NCBI RefSeq assembly: GCF_003600685.1
Contig: NZ_CP032084.1
Location: 2,108,001-2,172,000, forward strand
Reading direction: 5' to 3'
Origin: Achromobacter sp. B7
Lineage (GTDB): Bacteria > Pseudomonadota > Gammaproteobacteria > Burkholderiales > Burkholderiaceae_B
DNA: 64,000 bases
Under the pieces are notes generated by a model. It did not search any database, was not told the DNA's origin, and saw only the letters and a program-made list of their open reading frames with translations. This document shows positions 34,031 through 42,793 of this stretch, one piece after another. Numbering within the stretch: the first letter of the stretch is position 1; each line of letters starts with the position of its first letter. Both the position numbers and the translations under genes were made by a program.

Positions 34031-36744
34031 CAGATTATCTCCAGCAAGGCGCTGTACAAATCGGCTAACTCATTCTCCAGTGCGTTGTGCGGGCTGTTGC
34101 CTTGGTACTCGACGCCGCGATAGGTAGAGCGCTTGCACCATTTTTCTAGCGCGTCGTCATCAAAAACGGCTATAGCCAAGGTGGCGGCAATCCCAATCAA
34201 CGTGCTGCGCAGAAGCAGACTACGCAATAGTGCGAGCATGGCGGGCCTTCCCAGAAATGAGGAAGCCCTTGCCGCCACGAGAAGGAGCGAGGTCAACGCG
34301 TATGATTTTCCTCCTCGCTCTGCCAGGATCTTCAGCATCGGACCGGCGGCGGCGAAGGCAATGCTGGATTGGCTGCCCACCATCGCAATAGCGGCCAGGA
34401 ATCTAAGGTAATGGGCAAATGCCAACTCATGCTTGGTTTTTTTCAATGCTCCCAGGCCATCCTTGAGGTCATACCCCATCAACACCACCCCACCCACCGC
34501 CACCAACGCGCCACCGACCAGCTTCAGCTGCCCCAGAAAGACCGTCGCTCCCGTACCGGTGACGCTGGCGGCGCTGTAATGCTGCAATACCAACTCCGTC
34601 CCGGCCGCCAGTATTTCCGTCCCCGCAGCACCTGCAAGCAACCCATGGGCGATCAACTCCCCCGCGCCGCGTTCATCGTCCGGCATATCCCGCACCCGCA
34701 TTGCAATCAACGCCGCTTCAAAGAACAGCAACCAACTGCTGGCGCGCAGCTTGTAAAAGTCGCTGCGATGGGCGTCCACAAGTTCGGTGGCAAATGCGAA
34801 TCTGGTGTTCCGGCCAATCTGTGCACGCAACTGCTTGGGATCCGCGCTACGCCCTAGTTTGGTCAGTTCGTCGATACGCAAGTTCGTGGCCCGCTTGCTG
34901 ACGCTGGCCGCCAGCCAGCTTCGGGTGATGCCATGGAAGGCCCATTCCTTGCCGGTCGAGCCGTAGCGCAGGGATTGGCGGCCCAGGCTGGAGTACCAAG
35001 CCAGGGCGCCACCCGCCAGGTTCGTTTCGCCTGCGGCTGACAAGGCTTCGAACAATCCGTTCGCCTTGTCGAATAGATCAGCCAGATGTTGAACGGCGAC
35101 GAACCCGGCCTGAACCTGCTGGATCATTCTGTCGTTAGACAGAATAGGATCACGCGCCTGGGTTTGCGCTTGAAGGCGCGCCGCGTCCAGCGTGCGTTGC
35201 AATTCCGCCTGAATCTCTGTTTGGTTCAGCGCAAAGCCGCGCATCGCCAGGTTGGCGCGGTCGGTCGGGTTTCCCGTCCACCATTGTTCGATCAGATCCG
35301 CCGTGCTTGCGCACCCGTCCGCGCCCAGCACGCACAAGCCCGTCTGGCCCGCAAAGCGCCAGCCGCTGGTCAGATCCCGGTCGTCGTAGACGTCCAGCGC
35401 GCTCAGCAGTTGTTCGCTGGTGAGCCATCGTTCGTGATCCTTGGCGCGCTTGGCGCCGACGTTTTCGGCGGCCGCCGACACGGCGTCGAACGTCGTTAAC
35501 TCCACGTCCATGTCTGCCACGCGCAGCGCCTGCCCCGGTTTTGCCGGAGACAGATACTTGCTGTCGAACCTGCGCCGGTACTCACCGCTGTCCAGCTTCG
35601 CCTGCATCTTGGCGCGCATCGCGTCTTCGAACTGGGTGATGTATTGGTCTGCGGCGCTGTCCCAGCGTTCACGCTCGTCGTCGTTCAAGACCCAGTTACG
35701 GCCCATCGCCATGCCGGGGTCGTAAACCCTGGCGCGCTCGATATCGATGAAATGTTGGGCTTCCAGCGCCGCCGAGCGGGTTTCGAACTGCTGCTTGACG
35801 TCGGTAAACGCCTGGGCCACCAAGACCTTGCGCTGGTTCTCAACGCCTTTGCCGTCCTTCTTGTCCAAGTACCGCTGCACGGCTTCATAGGCGTCGTTGC
35901 GCCAGCTATTGAGCTGCTGCGTGATCCCGATGGCGTCGTGCAGCACGATGCCAAAGCCGCGAGCACGGCGTGCGCTTTCCTTCAGATCCAGGGCGACGAT
36001 TTGGCGCGCGTAGCGGTTCTCGGGATCGGAATAAAGCTGGCCTGCCGGGACCGACGCGGTGTCAGGCTCCTCTTGCGCGATGGCGTCCGCCAGCGTGTCG
36101 TCGATGATGCTGGGGTCCAGCACGTCCGGCGTACGCGAGCACGACATCAGCAGCTTCCGGATATCGAAGTTTTGTAGTTGATTGCGTAGCGGGCTGAAGC
36201 TGGATATCAAGTCCAGCATGCGCTTGGTCAAGGGATCGGGCGTGAACAGCGCGCGAAGTTCTTCGATGTCTTCGGGGGCTTTCAGGCACACGGTCCAGGC
36301 ACCGGGGCCGCTTTCGGCCGGGCCGTGCAGATCGTGCACACGGGCTGTGGGTTCATGAATCGGCTCAAGAGCGTGGTGCTGGGGCGCATAGGGAAAGACA
36401 CGCTTGAACAGACCGGTGTCATAGGTGCGATAGGCACTTTCGCAGAACCAGTCCTTCATGTAGCGCTTCGTGAACAGGTACAGATATCCTCTGCGCATCG
36501 TGCGTACGGCATAGCGCGCGTGCTTGCCCTGTAGCGGCGGAAAATCGGCGCCAAGGTGGGGCGGTAGCGCAGGCGCCAAGGTATCCAGGTCCGGGCCGGC
36601 GTCGGTCACAACGGCATAGCGCAGGGGCAGGATGGCCACTTCGCTCTTGCACGCGACCACGGCGCTGGGGCCCGCGTCGCAGCGCGTCTGATCAGCGATG
36701 CGGAGAATTTCCGGCACCAGGGATTCAAGGGTCGGCATCGTCAT
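34030..36744 (-). CDS. T6SS effector, VasX/BTH_I2691-like, with membrane-spanning C-terminus
   Basis: A 904-residue protein. The N-terminal part (AILPLRYAVVTDA, then HARYAVRTMRRGYLYLFTKR and PGAWTVCLKAPEDIEEL) fits the VasX N-terminal region of type VI effectors. The long middle is helical and charged. The last ~250 residues carry several hydrophobic segments (WLLFFEAALIAM, LVGGALVAVGGVVLMGY, STLIGIAATLAIAVF), suggesting pore formation in target membranes. The ATG overlaps the adaptor gene stop (ATGA). By eye the region is less GC-rich than its flanks. Confidence 0.75.
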   Translation of the reverse strand: MTMPTLESLVPEILRIADQTRCDAGPSAVVACKSEVAILPLRYAVVTDAGPDLDTLAPALPPHLGADFPPLQGKHARYAVRTMRRGYLYLFTKRYMKDWFCESAYRTYDTGLFKRVFPYAPQHHALEPIHEPTARVHDLHGPAESGPGAWTVCLKAPEDIEELRALFTPDPLTKRMLDLISSFSPLRNQLQNFDIRKLLMSCSRTPDVLDPSIIDDTLADAIAQEEPDTASVPAGQLYSDPENRYARQIVALDLKESARRARGFGIVLHDAIGITQQLNSWRNDAYEAVQRYLDKKDGKGVENQRKVLVAQAFTDVKQQFETRSAALEAQHFIDIERARVYDPGMAMGRNWVLNDDERERWDSAADQYITQFEDAMRAKMQAKLDSGEYRRRFDSKYLSPAKPGQALRVADMDVELTTFDAVSAAAENVGAKRAKDHERWLTSEQLLSALDVYDDRDLTSGWRFAGQTGLCVLGADGCASTADLIEQWWTGNPTDRANLAMRGFALNQTEIQAELQRTLDAARLQAQTQARDPILSNDRMIQQVQAGFVAVQHLADLFDKANGLFEALSAAGETNLAGGALAWYSSLGRQSLRYGSTGKEWAFHGITRSWLAASVSKRATNLRIDELTKLGRSADPKQLRAQIGRNTRFAFATELVDAHRSDFYKLRASSWLLFFEAALIAMRVRDMPDDERGAGELIAHGLLAGAAGTEILAAGTELVLQHYSAASVTGTGATVFLGQLKLVGGALVAVGGVVLMGYDLKDGLGALKKTKHELAFAHYLRFLAAIAMVGSQSSIAFAAAGPMLKILAERGGKSYALTSLLLVAARASSFLGRPAMLALLRSLLLRSTLIGIAATLAIAVFDDDALEKWCKRSTYRGVEYQGNSPHNALENELADLYSALLEII

Positions 36745-37637
36745 CGGGAAGTCCTGTTGCGCGGAGTAGGGATCGAGGTGGCGACGGCTAGGGGTGTTCC
36801 GCCAGCGACGGCATGCTGCAGCGCCTGCTGCCATGCGCGGTCGGCCTGAAGGCTGGCGGCCGGCCGCGACAAGGCCGTGAATACGAAGGCGATCAAATCG
36901 TCATGGCGGCGCAGCCCGATCTGATGGGCCGACGCAAGGTGGGTCCGAATATGCGCCAAACGCACCCCACGGCACGAGGAAGAGAACAGGTCAGCCGAGG
37001 CTCGTTCGAGCGCGTCAAGCAAGCGGTGCTCAAGCGGATCCGCCGCCAGGGCCGTCCACAGCGCCTCCGTCAACACCAGGGGCGTGGGCGGACGGCATTG
37101 GGCATTTGCACCGCCCGGAATGCGGTGCCATTGCGGATGCTTGAGATCGGCACCGGTAAACCACCATGAAATGATGGGCGCAAACACGCCGTCTACCCAG
37201 GCAGCGTCGGCTTGCCTGTGCAAAACGGGGGTGATCAACGGGTCGTAGAAGCGCAGCAGGTAACGTTCGCCGTTTTGATCGACCGCGAAGCTGGCCTGGC
37301 TTAAATGGACGGCCAGGTCGGCCGGACTGAGGGTGCTGGTGATCCAGGCTTGGGCGATGTCGGTGTCGTAGGGGCTTGCTATGGATACCAAACCGTTCAG
37401 CGAAGAAAGACCGCCTTCGCCCGGGCCAGCCAGCATCGCGCCCAGCGGCCGTAAGACCGCGAACTCAGGGTCCAGCAACAGCGGATGGAGCATGCCAGCC
37501 ATGTCGCGGTGGACCTTGTCGCGTTGCGCGTCGGATAACGCCGCCATATCGATCAACACCATCGAATAGCGCGCGTGCCCGGGCGGTGCGCCGTGTATGT
37601 CTTCCGCCAGAGCCCGTTGCAGTTGGGACGGAATCAT
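36741..37637 (-). CDS. DUF4123 T6SS effector adaptor/chaperone
   Basis: The start at 37637 overlaps the vgrG stop (ATGA), giving 298 residues. It contains the DUF4123 pattern: an N-terminal YSMVLIDMAAL strand, LSQASFAVDQNGERYLLRFYDPLITPVL in the middle, and a helical C-terminal part. These adaptors load a specific effector onto VgrG. Its position between vgrG and the effector supports that role. Confidence 0.82.
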   Translation of the reverse strand: MIPSQLQRALAEDIHGAPPGHARYSMVLIDMAALSDAQRDKVHRDMAGMLHPLLLDPEFAVLRPLGAMLAGPGEGGLSSLNGLVSIASPYDTDIAQAWITSTLSPADLAVHLSQASFAVDQNGERYLLRFYDPLITPVLHRQADAAWVDGVFAPIISWWFTGADLKHPQWHRIPGGANAQCRPPTPLVLTEALWTALAADPLEHRLLDALERASADLFSSSCRGVRLAHIRTHLASAHQIGLRRHDDLIAFVFTALSRPAASLQADRAWQQALQHAVAGGTPLAVATSIPTPRNRTSR

Positions 37638-39745
37638 GGGCTCACCTTCATCAGCGCGGTGCGCTCTTTCGCCGCTTTGAGCCAGCAGCTTAGGCAAATG
37701 GGTTCGTCGGCGTTTGGCGTGCCGTCAATGTTGAGCGCGACGCCCGCGCCCGAGCCTCGCTGATTAAGCGGGCCCTTGATATTGACGGCGACACCGTCCA
37801 GCGTGATGCCGCCTTCATCAAGCGTGATCGAGCCACCGGGGCTTTGCAATACGATCCGCTCGCGGGTTTGAAGGCGGTAGACGGTGGTGGCGCGTTCAAT
37901 CGCCTGTCCGGCTTCGATGCGGTGATGCCCTTGAATCCGGTGTTCGAGGTGGCCGCCGGTTTCGATCCAGTGATGGGAAAACGTCTTGTCGCGACGATTG
38001 TTCCCCACTTCGTCTGTTCGGTCCTTGCCAGTGATGATGCTGTGGTCCCGTATGACTTCCAGCACCTCGTCCTGGCCGATCCGGTGCCGGCGATCCCGGC
38101 CAATGTCGGCGCGTTCATCGTTGCCCACCGTTTCCTCGCGGTCATGGCCGATCACGATGGTTTCGTCGTTTTCCACTTTTTCGCTGCGGTCATGGCCGAC
38201 AAACGTGTTCTCGTCGTGGTTGACGTGAATGTTCTGGTCCTTCTGCGCGTGGACGTATATCTCTTCTTGGTCCCGCTCATCTTCAAATCGCAGTTCGTTG
38301 TAGCCCTGGCCCTTGTGGGTCTGGCTCTTGATCGTCATGCGTGTCTTGTGGCGGGGCAGCTCATACGGCGGCAGCTGCAGCGCCATGTGCGTTCTGCCGG
38401 TGATGACCGGCTGGTCCGCATCGCCGTCCAGATAGTTCACGATGACTTCCTGTCCGATCCTGGGTATTGCCATGTGACCCCACGTGGCGCCCGCCCAGTT
38501 TTGCGATACCCGGATCCAGCATGAGCTGTGCTCGTCATGATTGCCCAGGCGGTCCCAGGGGAATTGCACCTTGACCCGTCCGTAGTTGTCGCAATAGATC
38601 TCCTCGCCCGCGGGGCCCGTCACCGTGGCGACCTGCGGCCCGTCGATCCGAGGCTTGGGCAACGGCTCGGCTCGCCATTCGGCGTGCTTTGACACGAGTT
38701 CCGCGGTGTAGCGGTATTGCGTGCCGCGTTGCGCATCGGCGCCGTCTTCTTGTTGGCTGGTGTGCTGGACGCCATGATGGCGCATGCGTATCGGACGCCA
38801 GCCTTGGTTCAAGTCGTTGCGCGGATGGCCGACCAGTTCGAACGAAAGTCCTGGCTCCAGACGAGGGTCGTCGCCCTCGACAGTTGCGACGCGCGCGTCA
38901 CGCCGCAGGCCGCGCAACCGGTTTTCTGTGTAGGGTTTGCCCGCTTCGTCGCGCTTGTAGCGACCGCGGTAGTCGTAGCGTTCGTAATGGGCGTGCTGAT
39001 GTTGCAGGTCGCTGCCGTCGTGACTGTGTTCCTGGGCGTATCGCGGATGGGTGTAGGTGTAGTCGCGCTGGGTTTGCCGGGCGGTACGGACCTGTTCGGC
39101 ATAAGAGAACCGGCGCAGCGCGGGTTCAGTTTGGGCACCCCCGGGTGCCGGTTGATAAAGCACGGGATCCCCGTCGATACGGCCGTGTATGTGCAGGCGG
39201 TCGCTGTGTATCAGCCGGTGACCCTTGGCGTGGTGGTGAAAGGCGTAGAAGAATCCTTCTTCTCGGGCCAGACGTTCAACAAAGTGCAGGTCCGTGTCGC
39301 CGGCCTGCACGCAGTATTCACGTGTCAGGTGCTCGTGCGTGATCGTCTGCTCGTAATCAAGGATGCCGTGCTCTTTCAGGACGCTTTGCAGAATCTCGGG
39401 CACGGACAGGTGCTGGAAGATGCGCCAATCGGAACACAGGCCCGCGCGGGCCAGCTGCGGTTCCACGGTGGCGCGGTAGCGCGTGCGGCGAAAGCCGGTC
39501 GTGCCTTGTTCGAAACGGGACACGACGCCGTGGATGTACCGCAACGGGGCATCGTCGCGCCAAATGGTCAGCAGCGCGGGTTGATCCAGGATTCGGGCAA
39601 AGTCGATCGACGCATCGGTGCTGGCCAGTTCCAGCTCCAGGCGAAACGGTTCGGAAAGCGCCTCGTCAAACGTGAACTCGACAAGCTCGAAATCCAAGCC
39701 GCCAACGACGCCAAAGGTAAAGCGCAGGTCGCACAGATGAGTCAC
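37634..39745 (-). CDS. vgrG: Type VI secretion spike protein VgrG
   Basis: The start is taken as the GTG at 39745, preceded by a G-rich ribosome site; the frame is open to a GTG at 39787. The 703-residue product has the gp27-like N-terminus (LSEPFRLELELAS), the gp5 OB fold with GRVKVQFPWDRLG and SSCWIRVSQNWAGATWG, then a repetitive beta-helix rich in VGHDR/VGNDE units. It ends with CLSCWLKAAKERTAL, without a fused toxin domain, so the toxin is the separate effector. No tss structural genes are in the window; this is an orphan cassette. Confidence 0.92.
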   Translation of the reverse strand: MTHLCDLRFTFGVVGGLDFELVEFTFDEALSEPFRLELELASTDASIDFARILDQPALLTIWRDDAPLRYIHGVVSRFEQGTTGFRRTRYRATVEPQLARAGLCSDWRIFQHLSVPEILQSVLKEHGILDYEQTITHEHLTREYCVQAGDTDLHFVERLAREEGFFYAFHHHAKGHRLIHSDRLHIHGRIDGDPVLYQPAPGGAQTEPALRRFSYAEQVRTARQTQRDYTYTHPRYAQEHSHDGSDLQHQHAHYERYDYRGRYKRDEAGKPYTENRLRGLRRDARVATVEGDDPRLEPGLSFELVGHPRNDLNQGWRPIRMRHHGVQHTSQQEDGADAQRGTQYRYTAELVSKHAEWRAEPLPKPRIDGPQVATVTGPAGEEIYCDNYGRVKVQFPWDRLGNHDEHSSCWIRVSQNWAGATWGHMAIPRIGQEVIVNYLDGDADQPVITGRTHMALQLPPYELPRHKTRMTIKSQTHKGQGYNELRFEDERDQEEIYVHAQKDQNIHVNHDENTFVGHDRSEKVENDETIVIGHDREETVGNDERADIGRDRRHRIGQDEVLEVIRDHSIITGKDRTDEVGNNRRDKTFSHHWIETGGHLEHRIQGHHRIEAGQAIERATTVYRLQTRERIVLQSPGGSITLDEGGITLDGVAVNIKGPLNQRGSGAGVALNIDGTPNADEPICLSCWLKAAKERTALMKVSP

Positions 39746-39943
39746 GATAGCCCCCCCGGGACGCGAGATGCCGACATGGTCGACCACATCGCCGGGGCAG
39801 GGCTATAGGAAGATTATGAAAAGCGCTTTGCCTTTCAGACAGTGGCTATAGGGCGAATAGGAAAGTCAGAGGACTGGCTTCTGAACCTTACCCTTGGGCA
39901 TCATGGATAGGCTTCTTATCCGTATATTCAACGAGGGCTTGCG

Positions 39944-39982
39944 ATGCGAGTCGCCAAATTGGGTAACAGTCAGGCCGTGGGT
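39944..39982 (+). pseudogene. Fragment of an AbrB/VapB-type antitoxin N-terminus
   Basis: An ATG at 39944 is followed by codons for MRVAKLGNSQAV, the typical start of SpoVT-AbrB-fold antitoxins (usually continuing RLPK). The reading then becomes unrelated sequence (GPGRTRG...), so only about 12 codons survive. It lies between the vgrG cassette and the GntR gene and may mark a recombination point. Confidence 0.4.
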
Positions 39983-40032
39983 CCTGGCCGAACCCGGGGC
40001 TTTTGCCGCATCGGCCCTGCCTGCGGCGCGCA

Positions 40033-40716
40033 TCACGCCCGCAGCCGCGTTTGTTCCGACGCCAGATACGCATCGCGCGAGGGCAGCAAATGGTCCCGGC
40101 AGACTGTCATCAGGGCCTCGCGGTCGCCGTCGCGCAGTGCGTGGATCATGGCCCAGTGTTCTTGTCTGGCGCGTTCGCGAGGGCCGGCGGCGACCAGGGT
40201 GCCGAAGCGGATCGGGTGGGTGCGGCGGGCGTATTCCTCGATGGCCTGGCCCAGCACCGCGTTGTCCAGCAGGCCGAAGAATTCGCGGTGAAAGCGTTGG
40301 TTGCTGCGGAACACGCGGCGTGCGTCGCCGTCGGCCACGGCGGCGTCGTGTTCGCGTTGGACCGTGATCAAAGCCGCCAGCCGCGCTTCGGGAATGGGTA
40401 GCGGCATCTGGCTGGCGGCGTGGACTTCCAGCACCTCGCGCAACGCGTACAGCTCCATGACTTCACGTGCGGAAAATGTCCGCACCACGGCGCCGACATT
40501 GCGCTTTTTTTCGACCACGCCCAACAGTTCCAGCTCGGTGAGCACCTGGCGCACCGCATGGCGCTTCATGGAAAAGCGCGCCATCAGCTCGTCTTCGGTC
40601 AGGCGTTCGCGCGGGTGCAGCCGGCCGAAGACGATGTCTTCTTCCAGGGCTGCCACCGCGGATTGCGTGGCGTCGGGGGCCTCTGCTTGCAGGGCGTCGG
40701 GCGTGATGGCGTTCAT
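40033..40716 (-). CDS. GntR-family regulator, FadR/FCD subtype
   Basis: A 227-residue regulator. The N-terminal winged helix reads LTEDELMARFSMKRHAVRQV near residues 40-59 with GVVEKKRNVGAVV as the wing. The C-terminal FCD domain (LREVLEVHAA, histidines in FHREF and in HPIR) binds a metal and usually a carboxylic-acid ligand. It follows the dehydratase gene on the same strand by 80 bases. The palindrome at 42665 in the divergent promoter region is a likely operator. Confidence 0.85.
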   Translation of the reverse strand: MNAITPDALQAEAPDATQSAVAALEEDIVFGRLHPRERLTEDELMARFSMKRHAVRQVLTELELLGVVEKKRNVGAVVRTFSAREVMELYALREVLEVHAASQMPLPIPEARLAALITVQREHDAAVADGDARRVFRSNQRFHREFFGLLDNAVLGQAIEEYARRTHPIRFGTLVAAGPRERARQEHWAMIHALRDGDREALMTVCRDHLLPSRDAYLASEQTRLRA

Positions 40717-40796
40717 GTCGGAAGGTTGCCGGGTCGGTTTGCTTTACGGCGATCTACGCCAGGGGTTTCAAGCCAGGTAATTGACGCCGGGCCCAC

Positions 40797-42572
40797 TTAT
40801 TTCTTCGGCACGGTGTCATGCGTAACACCAGCGCGCAGGAAGTCGAAATCCACGCCCTGGTCGGCCTGCGTTACGGTTTGCAGGAACAGCTTGCGGTAGC
40901 CTCGGTCGGCGGTGGGCCGGGTGATGGGCTTTTCCGCCGCGCGGCGCGCCAGTTCGGCATCGTCCACCAGCAGCGCAATTTCGCGGTTGGCCACCGACAG
41001 GCGGATGCGGTCGCCATTTTGCACGTAAGCCAGCGGGCCGCCGATCGCGGATTCGGGCGTGACGTGCAACACGATGGTGCCGGCCGCCGTGCCGCTCATG
41101 CGGCCGTCCGAAATGCGCACCATGTCTTTGACGCCGGCGCGCGCCAGCTTTTTGGGGATCGGCATGTAGCCGGCTTCCGGCATGCCCGGCGCGCCGGTGG
41201 GCCCAATGCGCTTGAGCACCAGGATGTCGTCAGCGGTCACGTCCAGCGCGTCGTCGTCGATGCGGCGCGCCATGTCCTCGGCGTCTTCGAACACCACGGC
41301 GCGGCCTTCGTGTTCCATCAGCTTGGGGTTGGCGGCCGACTGCTTGATGATGGCGCCGCCCGGGGCCAGGTTGCCGCGCAGCACGGCCAAGCCGCCCACG
41401 GGGTAGATGGGGGCAGCCGCCGTGCGGATCACGTCCTGCTTGAAGGGCGCGGGCGCGTCATCCAGTTCCTGGCCCAGCGTGCGGCCGGATACCGTCATCA
41501 CGTCCAGGTGCAGGAATGGACGCAACTCGCGCAGCAGCGCCAGCATGCCGCCGGCGTCGTGGAAGTCTTCCATATAGTGCTGGCCCGACGGCTTCAGGTC
41601 GACCAGCACGGGGGTTTCGCGGCTGATGCGGTCCAGCCCGGCCAGGTCGATGTCGATACCCAGGCGGCCGGCGATGGCGGTCAGGTGCACGATGCCGTTG
41701 GTGGACCCGCCGATCGACAGCAGCACGCGCAAGGCGTTTTCGATGGACTTGCCGTTGATGATCTGGTCGGGCGTCAGGCGCGATGCGGCCATGGCCACGG
41801 CGGTGGCGCCGGTGCGTTCCGCCACGCGCACGCGGTCGGCGGTCACGGCGGGGGCCGACGCGCCGCCCGCCACCATCATGCCCAGCGCTTCGGTGATGCA
41901 GGCCATGGTGCTGGCCGTGCCCATTACGGAACAGGTGCCCACACTGGCCACCAGCTGATTGTTGACGTCGGCGATTTCCGGCGCGTCGATCTCGTCGGCG
42001 CGGTAGCGGCCCCAGTAGCGGCGGCAGTCGGTGCAGGCGCCGACCCTTTCGCCACGGTGCGAGCCAGTCAGCATCGACCCCGTGACCAATTGAATGGCGG
42101 GCACGCCGGCCGAGGCCGCGCCCATCAGCTGCGCGGGCACGGTCTTGTCGCAACCGCCGATCAGCACCACGGCGTCCATGGGCTGCGCGCGGATCATTTC
42201 CTCGGTGTCCATCGACATCAGGTTGCGCAGGTACATGCTGGTGGGCTGCGAGAAGCTTTCGTGCACCGAGATGGTCGGGAAGTCCATCGGCAGGCCGCCC
42301 GCCAGCATGACGCCGCGCTTGACGGCTTCGATCAGTTGCGGCGCGTTGCCGTGGCACGGGTTGTAGCTGCTGCCCGTGTTGACGATGCCGATGATGGGAC
42401 GAGCCAGTGCGTCATCCGACAGGCCGGCGCCCTTGATGAAGGCCTTGCGCAAGAACAGCGAGAAACCCTTGTCGCCGTAGTTGGTGAGCCCGCGCGCCAC
42501 GCCCTGCGCGGTGGCGCTGTCGCTGTCAAAAGGGCCCATCACGGGCTTGGCGCCCTTGGTCTCGTCCGTCAT
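40797..42572 (-). CDS. IlvD/Edd-family dehydratase (sugar-acid dehydratase type)
   Basis: A 591-residue Fe-S dehydratase. The family's cysteines are in SSYNPCHGN, GGCDKTVPAQ and GTCSVMGTASTM. GGSTNGIVHL and the C-terminal SDGRMSGTAAGTIVLHV complete the signature. It removes water from a dihydroxy acid to give a 2-keto-3-deoxy acid. A regulator and a solute-binding protein beside it, and no other branched-chain amino acid genes, favour a sugar-acid substrate (arabinonate/xylonate-like) over the biosynthetic IlvD role. Confidence 0.85.
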   Translation of the reverse strand: MTDETKGAKPVMGPFDSDSATAQGVARGLTNYGDKGFSLFLRKAFIKGAGLSDDALARPIIGIVNTGSSYNPCHGNAPQLIEAVKRGVMLAGGLPMDFPTISVHESFSQPTSMYLRNLMSMDTEEMIRAQPMDAVVLIGGCDKTVPAQLMGAASAGVPAIQLVTGSMLTGSHRGERVGACTDCRRYWGRYRADEIDAPEIADVNNQLVASVGTCSVMGTASTMACITEALGMMVAGGASAPAVTADRVRVAERTGATAVAMAASRLTPDQIINGKSIENALRVLLSIGGSTNGIVHLTAIAGRLGIDIDLAGLDRISRETPVLVDLKPSGQHYMEDFHDAGGMLALLRELRPFLHLDVMTVSGRTLGQELDDAPAPFKQDVIRTAAAPIYPVGGLAVLRGNLAPGGAIIKQSAANPKLMEHEGRAVVFEDAEDMARRIDDDALDVTADDILVLKRIGPTGAPGMPEAGYMPIPKKLARAGVKDMVRISDGRMSGTAAGTIVLHVTPESAIGGPLAYVQNGDRIRLSVANREIALLVDDAELARRAAEKPITRPTADRGYRKLFLQTVTQADQGVDFDFLRAGVTHDTVPKK

Positions 42573-42664
42573 TTTCAGTCCCGATAATATTATTGATAAT
42601 CCAGGTCCAAGATCATAGCCAGCCTTTGAAAGCTGCTGCAAGCGGTTTTCGCGCTGACGAATAT

Positions 42665-42683
42665 TGATCGTTATTCCCGATCA
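42665..42683. promoter_or_regulatory. Perfect palindrome in the dehydratase/Bug divergent promoter
   Basis: TGATCGTTATTCCCGATCA is a perfect 6-7-6 inverted repeat in the 221-base gap between the divergent dehydratase and Bug genes. It is a good candidate operator for the nearby FCD-type GntR regulator. Confidence 0.5.
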
Positions 42684-42793
42684 GTCGATAGAAAAATTCT
42701 GATTCTTCAATCAAGTTTCGGCTCCTACACTGGCGCGGTTGACGAGCCGGGCGTCCGTCCATTCCTATACTCATCCCGGCTGGAGAGACCTAT

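Noticed and set aside
39888..40073. Short minus-strand frame between vgrG and the GntR gene
   Set aside because: Arg-rich, no ribosome site and no recognisable motif; the antitoxin-like start on the other strand is more informative.
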